A stretch of 5,897 nucleotides of DNA from an uncultured Clostridium sp. Its GTDB lineage: Bacteria; Bacillota; Clostridia; Lachnospirales; Lachnospiraceae. The translations under genes were made by a program, and so were the position numbers. Under the pieces are notes generated by a model. That model saw only the letters and a program-made list of their open reading frames with translations, ran no database searches and had not been told where the DNA came from. Location: the NCBI GenBank assembly GCA_958442925.1, contig CAUCIO010000142.1, positions 1 through 5,897 on the forward strand. Direction: 5' to 3'. This document shows, one piece after another, positions 1-5,845 of the stretch. Numbering within the stretch: position 1 is the first letter of the stretch; the number at the start of each line of letters is the position of its first letter.

Positions 1-1
1 T

Positions 2-391
2 CTGTCAATGGCGTTTACAGCAGTGATGTTTGTCATTGCCCAGACTGTACCCCACTATTTTGTCCAGATCTTTACAAGGGATCCGGAATATGTGGAGCTG
101 ACTGTGAGGGCGATCCGGATCTTTACTCTGGGAATTATTCCTCTGGCAGTCCAGTATGAGATTGTGGACGGCTACACAGGCATGGGAATCGCGCCGATAG
201 CAATTTCCCTGTCAACGGTGAGAAAAACCCTGTATCTTCTGGGCGTTGTCTTGATTCCTATGTTCTTCAGCGTGGAGGCAGTGTTCTATACAGAGCCGAT
301 TTCTGATTTTCTGGGAACGGCAGTGAGCATTACCGTGTATCTGATGACTATGAAGAAAATTTTAAGGCGCAGGGAAAATGGGGAGCTGTAG
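2..391 (+). CDS. MATE family efflux transporter, C-terminal part (5' truncated by window)
   Basis: This is the last 129 codons of a multidrug and toxin extrusion (MATE) family membrane transporter, which exports small organic cations or drugs in exchange for Na+ or H+. The reading frame is open from base 2, so the true start lies outside the window; the ATG at 8 is internal. The text FTRDPEYVELTVRAIRIF followed by a hydrophobic stretch and a G-M-G segment resembles the loop and helices 10-11 of MATE proteins. About three more hydrophobic segments follow, then a basic cytoplasmic tail (KKILRRRENGEL). The gene ends at a TAG codon and converges on the binding-protein gene. Substrate cannot be told from this fragment. 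The family call rests on overall pattern, not on a catalytic motif. Confidence 0.82.
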   Translation: MSMAFTAVMFVIAQTVPHYFVQIFTRDPEYVELTVRAIRIFTLGIIPLAVQYEIVDGYTGMGIAPIAISLSTVRKTLYLLGVVLIPMFFSVEAVFYTEPISDFLGTAVSITVYLMTMKKILRRRENGEL

Positions 392-468
392 GAGACTCCT
401 TTGGAGTGCGGATTTGAGCTGACGCAAGTCGCAGAGCCTTATCCGCCGGAGAATATGGGAAGTCCAGA
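392..468. other. Convergent intergenic gap without a clear terminator
   Basis: These 77 bases separate the stop codons of the MATE gene (+) and the binding-protein gene (-). A short perfect hairpin (ACTCC-TTT-GGAGT, 395-407) and a longer imperfect stem (GCGGAT at 408-413 with ATCCGC at 441-446) can form. Neither is followed by a T-tract on either strand, so I cannot call an intrinsic terminator. Confidence 0.4.
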
Positions 469-1497
469 CTAGGGCAGGAGTCCCTGCTCCTGGTAGAAAC
501 GTTCAGCTCCTGGGTGGAGCGGTATGGGAAGTTCACTGTACATGAAGCCGTCTTCAGACATAGGCTTCAGGAGAACCTGTTTTTTTCCAAGGGGCTCTCG
601 TCTGGAATAGAGGATAGAAGTCAGCTCATAGACCAGCTCTTCATCCAGGCTGTCGTCCACACAGATTAGGCATTTCACGCCAAAGGAGTCTATATCTTCC
701 GCTTGTCCCTCATAGGTTCCGGCAGGAATTCTGGTCGGATAATAGAAGTTGTTTTCAGACAGAATCTGGTTCAGTTCGCTGGCTGTGTACTTTAAAAGTC
801 TTGACGGAGTCTGGACAGAAAGATTATACAGCCCTTCTATGGGAGTTCCGGCAAAGCCGTGAACAGCGTCCAGAGTACCTTTTAAAACCTCCTCCGCTCC
901 GTAGCCAATGCCTCCCCGTGTTTCAATTTCTGTGTTTTCCCGGGTTATGTCAAACATGTCGAAGACAATGCGGGCGGAGAGATCCGTGTTGGATGCCTCT
1001 GGACCTACAGAGACGCGTTTTCCTTTCAGATCATGCACATAAAACAGGGAAGAAGAGTTCAGAGCCATCCAGTTGGAAATACTGGAATAGACAGCTCCGA
1101 TAGTTCGAAGTCCTGTCTGAGGGTCAGTTGAAAATTCGTGAGTTCCATGAAAGGCCGCATAGGCCGCATCACCGCTGACAAGGCCCAGATCAATCTGTCC
1201 GTCGCTCAGCATCTGGATGTTGGTGTAGGAGCCGTTGGAGGCGCATATATTAACATGGATATGGTGGGAGGTGGTTTCAATGGCCTCGGCGATGGCCTCG
1301 CCGGCTGGGTACATGCTTCCTCCGCTGTCGGCTGTCCCGATAGTGAGAACAGTGATCGCGCCGGCCGACGGTTCCGTACTGCTGGAGAGGGAAGCGGAAC
1401 GGCCAGTCAGCGAGCAGGAGCAGAGAAGCAGAGCCGCGGTAAAGATACCTATGGCAGTGCGGGCAGATATAAACCTGGGATGTCTCGGATGGTTCAA
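469..1497 (-). CDS. TAXI family solute-binding lipoprotein (342 aa), probable partner of the adjacent GltS
   Basis: This is an extracytoplasmic substrate-binding protein of the TAXI family (TRAP-associated extracytoplasmic immunogenic protein), expected to capture a carboxylate or amino acid such as glutamate at the cell surface. A basic N-terminus and hydrophobic core (about residues 9-25) end in L-C-S-C. Cys28, or less likely Cys26, could be lipidated. A Ser/Thr-rich linker follows. The binding domain starts near residue 48, with ITVLTIGTADSGGSMYPAGE matching the family's first strand and Gly-rich loop. ASNGSYTNIQMLSDGQIDLG (86-105) is the family's second conserved block. The TTG start is chosen because AGGAGG lies 6 nt upstream and no other start precedes the signal sequence. 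No TRAP membrane subunits are visible; the neighbour is a GltS carrier. It has its own promoter and follows the gltS terminator. The family is clear; the ligand is inferred from context. Confidence 0.87.
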   Translation of the reverse strand: MNHPRHPRFISARTAIGIFTAALLLCSCSLTGRSASLSSSTEPSAGAITVLTIGTADSGGSMYPAGEAIAEAIETTSHHIHVNICASNGSYTNIQMLSDGQIDLGLVSGDAAYAAFHGTHEFSTDPQTGLRTIGAVYSSISNWMALNSSSLFYVHDLKGKRVSVGPEASNTDLSARIVFDMFDITRENTEIETRGGIGYGAEEVLKGTLDAVHGFAGTPIEGLYNLSVQTPSRLLKYTASELNQILSENNFYYPTRIPAGTYEGQAEDIDSFGVKCLICVDDSLDEELVYELTSILYSRREPLGKKQVLLKPMSEDGFMYSELPIPLHPGAERFYQEQGLLP

Positions 1498-1503
1498 TGG
1501 GGT

Positions 1504-1509
1504 CCTCCT
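1504..1509 (-). promoter_or_regulatory. Shine-Dalgarno AGGAGG that sets the TTG start of the TAXI gene
   Basis: The minus strand reads AGGAGG, six bases (ACCCCA), then TTG. The site is full consensus with good spacing. There is no ATG or GTG that would keep the whole signal peptide, so this site decides the start codon. Confidence 0.8.
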
Positions 1510-1579
1510 GTTTTTATGGCAGAACGGTTATGAAAAATAGATTTTTTCTGATCTGCTGTAAGGTGAAATATTATTCATA

Positions 1580-1588
1580 ATTATAACA
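1580..1588 (-). promoter_or_regulatory. Extended -10 promoter of the TAXI gene
   Basis: The minus strand reads TGTTATAAT, a full extended -10 element (TG, one base, TATAAT), with TATAAT at 1585-1580. The sequence 17 bp upstream (TTTTCT, 1608-1603) is a poor -35, which fits an extended -10 promoter that may need an activator. Transcription would start near 1573, giving a leader of about 75 nt. Confidence 0.5.
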
Positions 1589-1700
1589 TAAAATTAACAT
1601 TCAGAAAAGGAAAAACGGGATTCAGGATAAATATTATGTAATTTCCTGTGAAGACAAAGGAAAAAGCAGAAAAAAGAGAATCAGGGAATCGCGTCGAAGT

Positions 1701-1744
1701 CAAAAGGAGCGCCCGCAGCCATACAGACGGCCGCGGGCGCTCCT
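1701..1744 (-). terminator. Intrinsic terminator of gltS
   Basis: A perfect 12-bp inverted repeat (AGGAGCGCCCGC at 1705-1716 and GCGGGCGCTCCT at 1733-1744) surrounds a 16-nt loop, which can add a further GCC/GGC stem at 1718-1720 and 1729-1731. On the minus strand the hairpin is followed by TTTTG, so it ends transcripts coming from gltS, whose stop codon is about 40 nt upstream. On the plus strand no T-run follows. The T-tract is short, but the stem is very GC-rich. Confidence 0.82.
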
Positions 1745-1784
1745 CTATCTAGTGACGATATCAGACAGAATATGGATTCAATAT

Positions 1785-3041
1785 TTATTTCCCTATGATT
1801 CCCCCGAAAACAGAGAGGAAAATCGGATTGTAGATGTCATCAATGATGACGGCGAAAGATGGGTACAGTACCCATGCAACATTATGCCAGCCATAGACAT
1901 CCATAACCGCCTTCTCGTTTGCAACGGCATTCGGGCCGGAGCCACAGCCCCATCCGCAGTTTCCGGCAGCCATGACTGCAGCGCCGTAATTGCGTCCGAA
2001 CATATTGTAGGAGATAAAGATAGCAAACAGGGCCATTAATACTGCCTGAACAAGAAGGATAATTCCCATCTGTCCCGCAACAGGAGCCAGAGCCGTAATA
2101 TCAATAGTCATCAGAACCAGGGCCAGATAGAGCTCGAGGAACATGTGCTCGATAGCATCTACCTCAGGCGTGTAGAATTTGATATTCATAGCCTCCATCA
2201 CATTTCTCGCAATAGCGCCGGCAAAGAGGCAGCCGATGAATTTCGGCATCTCGATCATAGGAATGTTGTCGAGGATGCAGTAGATCGGCATTCCGAGAGC
2301 GGCAATCAGCAGACACATGGCAAACATGGAAATCATGCGGCTGTTATTTAACGGGATTACTTCGCCTGTCTTTGCGGATTCCGGCTTGTCGTTGGGGTCA
2401 GCTTTTAATTTGTGGTGTGTGATCAGGAAGGCAGCCACAGGACCGCCGATTAAGGAACCCATGATATTTCCGCAGGTTCCTGCTGCCACGCCGATGGTAG
2501 TGGCGTTGGGGGCTCCCCACTCCTCGAAGATCGCACCGAAAGCGGATGCAGTTCCCACACCGCCGGACATGGATGCGGAAGAGCACTGAAGGGCTAACAG
2601 TGGGTGAAGGCCGATGGCATTTCCCACCAGTACGCCGACAATATCCTGCAAGGTGATTAAAAGACATGCGGCGACGGCAATCATGATGCACAGTTTGCCT
2701 CCGGCATGTTTAATCATTTTCAGGCTGAAACCGAAGCCGACGCACAGGAAAAACAGGTTCTGACAGAGATCCTGCATGATTTTCGTATCAAAGGAGACGC
2801 CGATAATTCCTGCGCCTTTGATGACAGACACGATGATGGAAAAGATGATTCCTGACACAACAGGAGCGGGGATTGCATACTTGCGCAGAAGCGCAGAATG
2901 TGCAACGATCGCGCGGCCTGCAAAGATAACGATGGCCGCGAAGCCCAGGGTGGTCAGATACTCGAACTTGAATGACGCCATAGCGCCGTCGGCAGCGGGA
3001 GTATATGTACCGAAATAGCTTAAAATAGCTTCCATAAACAA
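1785..3041 (-). CDS. gltS: Sodium/glutamate symporter, GltS (ESS) family (418 aa)
   Basis: This is a polytopic inner-membrane carrier of the glutamate:Na+ symporter family, expected to import glutamate or a related dicarboxylic compound with Na+. It aligns by eye over its whole length with E. coli GltS (about 400 aa). RKYAIPAPVVSG (53-64) follows the first helix. SMSGGVGTASAFG (157-169) and AAGNCGWGCGSGPNAVAN (358-375) are the two Gly-rich re-entrant loop motifs of the family's inverted repeats. IGGPVAAFL and the final hydrophobic helices are also typical. The middle loop (about residues 213-230) is hydrophilic. The start is uncertain: TTG at 3041 lies 6 nt after GGAGG, whereas ATG at 3035, two codons later, lies 12 nt after it. 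The gene follows the regulator gene by 110 bp, has its own promoter, and ends before a strong terminator. Family assignment is firm; exact substrate is inferred. Confidence 0.93.
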   Translation of the reverse strand: MFMEAILSYFGTYTPAADGAMASFKFEYLTTLGFAAIVIFAGRAIVAHSALLRKYAIPAPVVSGIIFSIIVSVIKGAGIIGVSFDTKIMQDLCQNLFFLCVGFGFSLKMIKHAGGKLCIMIAVAACLLITLQDIVGVLVGNAIGLHPLLALQCSSASMSGGVGTASAFGAIFEEWGAPNATTIGVAAGTCGNIMGSLIGGPVAAFLITHHKLKADPNDKPESAKTGEVIPLNNSRMISMFAMCLLIAALGMPIYCILDNIPMIEMPKFIGCLFAGAIARNVMEAMNIKFYTPEVDAIEHMFLELYLALVLMTIDITALAPVAGQMGIILLVQAVLMALFAIFISYNMFGRNYGAAVMAAGNCGWGCGSGPNAVANEKAVMDVYGWHNVAWVLYPSFAVIIDDIYNPIFLSVFGGIIGK

Positions 3042-3047
3042 CAGTTT

Positions 3048-3052
3048 CCTCC
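3048..3052 (-). promoter_or_regulatory. Shine-Dalgarno GGAGG of gltS
   Basis: The minus strand reads GGAGG, AAACTG, TTG, TTT, ATG. The 6-nt spacing favours the TTG start at 3041, while codon preference favours the ATG at 3035. The two choices differ by only two residues. Confidence 0.65.
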
Positions 3053-3064
3053 GTTTCTTTAATA

Positions 3065-3089
3065 TTATAAATATGTTAAATATTTATAA
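3065..3089. promoter_or_regulatory. AT-rich dyad at the gltS transcription start
   Basis: TTATAAATAT (3065-3074) and ATATTTATAA (3080-3089) form a perfect 10-bp inverted repeat around GTTAA. It begins within the predicted transcription start (about 3087) and covers the leader up to near the ribosome binding site. It could be an operator. Because it is all A/T, chance or a weak RNA hairpin cannot be excluded. Confidence 0.4.
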
Positions 3090-3093
3090 ATAA

Positions 3094-3122
3094 AGTATAA
3101 AGAAACAGAAAACGAAAGTCAA
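3094..3122 (-). promoter_or_regulatory. Housekeeping-type promoter of gltS
   Basis: On the minus strand TTGACT (3122-3117) is followed by a 17-bp spacer and TATACT (3099-3094). Each hexamer differs from the sigma-70/sigma-A consensus at one position. The predicted start near 3087 leaves a leader of about 45 nt before the start codon, so gltS can be transcribed apart from the two regulatory genes. Confidence 0.78.
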
Positions 3123-3123
3123 T

Positions 3124-3155
3124 TTATGTAATTAATGACAGGTTTTTGTAACTAA
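3124..3155. repeat. Tandem direct repeats upstream of the gltS -35, candidate regulator operator
   Basis: TTATGTAATTAA (3124-3135) and TTTTGTAACTAA (3144-3155) match at 10 of 12 positions with a 20-bp period, close to two helical turns. The proximal copy ends one base from the -35 box, a usual place for an activator. The distal copy overlaps the regulator's stop codon. A single perfect TTATGTAATT also occurs at 1634-1643 upstream of the TAXI promoter. The assignment to the response regulator is inference. Confidence 0.45.
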
Positions 3156-3844
3156 AGTACATGGCAGGAGCAGGTATATTTGATGGAAGGCCGACCGCCG
3201 GTCTGATAATCCACGGAGCTTATAATCTCCCCCATCTCCAGCATATAGTTCACGTAACGGCGGATGGTAATGCGGGACAGGCATACCTGTTCGGCAATCT
3301 GCTCGCTGGAAAAGAACTCTCCGGGCCGGTTTTGCAGGAAATTCCGGATCAGATTCAGTGTGGTTTCGCTTAAGCCCTTGGCAAGTTCCGTCTGAAAGGA
3401 GGGGGAGGACGGCTGCGCATGAGAGAGCAGCCTGTCAATCTCTGCCTGATTTAGCTCAGGAGAGCCGTCCAGGCAGCTTCTGGTCTGCGCAAAGCGGGAG
3501 AGGGCCTGGCGAAATCTTGACCGTTCAAAGGGCTTAACCAGATAGTCCAGCACGCCTCGGGAGAGCAGCTCCTGGACAATGGCAGAGTCGCTGGCAGAGG
3601 TGACCATGATAACAGAGGGCGCCTTTCCCATGCTGTGCAGCCGGTCAATAAATTCTTTTCCGGTCATCAGCGGCATGTAGTAGTCCAGGATAATCAGATC
3701 CGCCTCCTCTCTGCTCAGCCAGGAAAGCGCATCCTGACCGGATTTAAAGATCTGTTTTACAGAAAAGGAGGGCTCCAACTCCACATACTGGCGGTTGATG
3801 GAAGCCACCATTGGATCATCCTCTACGATAATTACTGAATACAT
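3152..3844 (-). CDS. CitB/DcuR-type response regulator (230 aa)
   Basis: This is a cytoplasmic DNA-binding response regulator, partner of the kinase encoded just upstream. Residues 1-120 are a receiver domain with the acidic pair E8/D9-D10, phosphorylation site Asp54 in LIILDYYMP, Thr82 in VIMVTSAS and Lys104 in DYLVKPF. After a linker, residues 155-225 form a winged-helix-like domain typical of the CitB/DcuR/MalR class, with the helix-turn-helix SSEQIAEQVCLSRITIRRYV (179-198) and the conserved wing TGGRP (215-219). Length is usual for the class. The ATG at 3844 is preceded by AAGGAG at 8 nt, and the gene overlaps the end of the kinase gene by 13 nt, which suggests translational coupling. Likely targets are the gltS and TAXI promoters, as judged by adjacency and shared upstream motifs. 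An odd C-terminal CSC triplet is present. Confidence 0.93.
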   Translation of the reverse strand: MYSVIIVEDDPMVASINRQYVELEPSFSVKQIFKSGQDALSWLSREEADLIILDYYMPLMTGKEFIDRLHSMGKAPSVIMVTSASDSAIVQELLSRGVLDYLVKPFERSRFRQALSRFAQTRSCLDGSPELNQAEIDRLLSHAQPSSPSFQTELAKGLSETTLNLIRNFLQNRPGEFFSSEQIAEQVCLSRITIRRYVNYMLEMGEIISSVDYQTGGRPSIKYTCSCHVL

Positions 3845-5565
3845 GTTTCGTTCTCCTTCCGTGTGAAGGCGAGGGTTATTACCGTTCCCTCCCCTTCCTC
3901 TGTCTCAATGGTAAGTTCGCCGCCGCGGCGGGCGGCAATTTCCTTTATCAGGAACAGACCGAGGCCTCTGTTGTCTCCCTTTGTGGAAATACCTTTGTCG
4001 CAGATACGCCCCGCCAGCTCCCTGCAGATACCCCGCCCTGTGTCCTCGCAGACAATCAGGTTAAAATCCCTCCGGCAGAAAAGGGAGAGTTTGATTTCCT
4101 TTATGGCCCTGTGTGCATTGGCTGGGTCTGCCAGCTCCTCCACGGCATTTTCCAGGAGATTTCCCACTGCAGTAATCATTTCCTCGCTGGGAATCAGCAA
4201 ATCGTGCTCCAGGCAGATACTATCAGGAGAGAGGGACAGGCGGATGCCAAGCTCCGCCGCGTGCATCATTTTTCCGATAATCAGGGCACAGATGGAAGAT
4301 ACGCGGATGCGCTCGGCAGTTTCTCTGACTGCCTGGCTGGATACAAGGCTGCTGTTCATGATAAAGGTGATAGCCTTTTTTGTTTCTCCTGTCTGCAGAT
4401 ATCCCAGGATGACGTGGAGCTTGTTCATAAACTCATGGTTGAAGGCACGCAGCGTATCCAGGGTTGCGCGGGTTCCGGACAGCTCGTCCGACATTCTGAG
4501 CATCTCAGTCCTGTCGTTCAGAACCATGAGGACGCCCTTTACAGAATCCTTTTTTATTATGGGAATTGCCTTAATAAGAAGAGTGCGGCTGCCCACATTG
4601 GTAATCAGGCTGGAGACGGAGAAATGGGATGTATCTGCCCTATTCCGGAGAGCGTCCCTGGACAGCAGGCTGGAACAGTCTGTATCCGGAAACAGTGCAG
4701 ACAGCTGTTTTTCTTCCAGACTGTCAGGCATGCATCCGCTGCAGAGCAGATCGGCTGCCGCCTGATTGGCAAACAGCACCCTGCCGGAGGGATCGGCGGC
4801 TACGAGCCCTTCCTCCAGGGAGCCGAGAACGGTATCCTGACGGATGCAGATGTCTAAAAGCTCCTCAGGTTCGTGGCCCATCAGCCTTCCCCGGAGCAGA
4901 ACCACAACGCCTCTTGAGAGAAACAGGCTTACAAGAAGCATAAAAGCCAGCACTGTCAAATACAGAGCCATAATGCGCTTCTGGCTGTCAGACAGGTGGG
5001 CGGTAAAAACGGAGGCCATCACATACCCGATGATGGCTCCCGAGTCATCCTGAATGGAGTGAAAGGCGCGGCGCTGGGTGCCGAGAGAGCCGTAGCCGAT
5101 GGTAATATAGGGCGGGCTTCCGGCCAGGGCCGCCGCCTCGTCTCCTTCTGTGACCGTTTCACCGGTAGTATTGCGATCAGTGTGGTAAAAGCGCAGTCCG
5201 TTTTTGTCACAGATGAGCACCACGTTCAGGTTGGCCGTGTTGCTGCACAGGGAGTCGAGATCCTTCCTGACGGAATCAGAGGGATAACCCATTTGGAGCA
5301 TGTCGATCACCTGAGGCATGGAAGCGATGTAGGCGGCAAGTCCGCTGATAGTGGAGTCCACCTCTTTTCTCTGCCTGGTAATATCATAGTACATGGTAAT
5401 GCCGAGGGAAAGCAGCAGGAGAACTGCAGAGACGGCAAAAAAGCTGCGGGAGAGAGTCGTCTCCAGAGTGGACTTTTTTTGCTTCTTACAGGTATTGCCG
5501 TGAGTCTTCCCAGCGGAATTTTTCATTCTGTAAAGATTTAAAATACGGAAATTCACTTGTTTCAC
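3832..5565 (-). CDS. CitA/DcuS-type membrane sensor histidine kinase (up to 577 aa)
   Basis: This membrane kinase senses an external carboxylate and phosphorylates the regulator encoded downstream. In order it has a basic cytoplasmic start, TM1 (about 42-60), an extracytoplasmic PDC/Cache-like sensor (about 61-195), TM2 (about 199-217), a PAS domain (about 240-350), the histidine region, and a HATPase domain. Phospho-acceptor His377 lies in FNHEFMNKLHVILGYLQ, the DcuS/CitA-type H-box. The N box is N469-x3-N473, G1 is DTGRG (508-512) and G2 is GLGL (534-537), so all catalytic parts are intact. In the sensor, R125, H128, R166 and F168 match ligand-contacting positions of E. coli DcuS. The start is unsure: GTG at 5565 has AGGA only 1 nt upstream, GTG at 5556 has it 10 nt upstream, and ATG at 5526 has no Shine-Dalgarno. 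All choices precede TM1. Confidence 0.92.
   Translation of the reverse strand: MKQVNFRILNLYRMKNSAGKTHGNTCKKQKKSTLETTLSRSFFAVSAVLLLLSLGITMYYDITRQRKEVDSTISGLAAYIASMPQVIDMLQMGYPSDSVRKDLDSLCSNTANLNVVLICDKNGLRFYHTDRNTTGETVTEGDEAAALAGSPPYITIGYGSLGTQRRAFHSIQDDSGAIIGYVMASVFTAHLSDSQKRIMALYLTVLAFMLLVSLFLSRGVVVLLRGRLMGHEPEELLDICIRQDTVLGSLEEGLVAADPSGRVLFANQAAADLLCSGCMPDSLEEKQLSALFPDTDCSSLLSRDALRNRADTSHFSVSSLITNVGSRTLLIKAIPIIKKDSVKGVLMVLNDRTEMLRMSDELSGTRATLDTLRAFNHEFMNKLHVILGYLQTGETKKAITFIMNSSLVSSQAVRETAERIRVSSICALIIGKMMHAAELGIRLSLSPDSICLEHDLLIPSEEMITAVGNLLENAVEELADPANAHRAIKEIKLSLFCRRDFNLIVCEDTGRGICRELAGRICDKGISTKGDNRGLGLFLIKEIAARRGGELTIETEEGEGTVITLAFTRKENETCIQ
3853..3858 (-). promoter_or_regulatory. Shine-Dalgarno of the response regulator inside the kinase gene
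   Basis: AAGGAG lies on the minus strand 8 nt before the regulator's ATG and within the last codons of the kinase gene. This placement supports coupled translation of the two-component pair. Confidence 0.75.
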
Positions 5566-5613
5566 ATCCTGTTTTTCAGAGTATAGGTATAATTTACCCG
5601 CCAGTTAGAGATG

Positions 5614-5648
5614 ATATAAATTATATAGAAAAGGAAGCAGGGATGCAA
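5614..5648 (-). promoter_or_regulatory. Probable promoter of the kinase-regulator operon
   Basis: On the minus strand TTGCAT (5648-5643), a 17-bp spacer and a perfect TATAAT (5625-5620) are present. The -35 keeps only TTG of the consensus. The predicted start near 5613 gives a leader of about 50 nt. The -10 is overlapped by a 13-bp AT palindrome (ATATAA-A-TTATAT, 5614-5626), a possible operator. Confidence 0.5.
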
Positions 5649-5664
5649 CACAAAAAGGAAGCAG
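5629..5664. repeat. 12-bp perfect direct repeat flanking the kinase -35 box
   Basis: AAAAGGAAGCAG occurs at 5629-5640 and again at 5653-5664, a 24-bp period. One copy lies in the promoter spacer and the other just upstream of the proposed -35 (5648-5643). This arrangement suggests a protein-binding site, but a recent small duplication is also possible. Confidence 0.6.
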
Positions 5665-5739
5665 CAGTTCCTTGACACAGATACTGTATAAAAGCAGGTA
5701 AAAGGGCGGTGTAAATTTTATAAAAGTTCAAAAAACCCC

Positions 5740-5768
5740 TTGCTATTTCTGGAAGAATTAGGTACAAT
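5740..5768 (+). promoter_or_regulatory. Promoter of gap
   Basis: TTGCTA (5740-5745), a 17-bp spacer and TACAAT (5763-5768) form a good housekeeping promoter. Transcription would start near 5775, leaving a leader of about 70 nt in which I see no strong hairpin. Confidence 0.65.
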
Positions 5769-5830
5769 ACAAAGTAGGTTGATTATTATTTAACAATCCT
5801 ATTAACTAACCATCATGAAATAAAATTCTT

Positions 5831-5836
5831 AGGAGG
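5831..5836 (+). promoter_or_regulatory. Shine-Dalgarno AGGAGG of gap
   Basis: A full-consensus AGGAGG lies 9 nt before the ATG at 5846. The nearer ATG at 5839 is in another frame and too close to the site, so 5846 is the start. Confidence 0.88.
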
Positions 5837-5845
5837 AATGAAATC

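Noticed and set aside
395..446. Hairpins between the MATE and TAXI genes as a bidirectional terminator
   Set aside because: Stems are short (5-6 bp) and neither strand has a following T-tract.
469..1497. Reading the TAXI gene as part of a TRAP transporter operon
   Set aside because: No 4-TM or 12-TM TRAP membrane subunit is encoded in the window; the only carrier nearby has GltS-type Gly-rich loop motifs.
1138..1540. Overlapping plus-strand open frames opposite the TAXI signal and N-terminal region
   Set aside because: They are antisense to a well-supported lipoprotein gene and show no domain or credible start.
3863..4857. Long plus-strand open frames (300 and 248 codons) opposite the kinase gene
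   Set aside because: They lie wholly antisense to a kinase with intact H, N and G boxes, their translations are Ser/Arg/Gln-rich without recognisable domains, and no ribosome binding site of note precedes them.
4996..5541. 181-codon plus-strand open frame opposite the sensor domain
   Set aside because: It is the antisense shadow of the kinase N-terminal half; composition is His/Gly/Val-rich, with no family pattern.
5672..5692. TTGACA followed by TATAAA as a second gap promoter
   Set aside because: The hexamers are only 9 bp apart, and no -10 lies at 16-18 bp. The TTGCTA/TACAAT pair downstream is far better.
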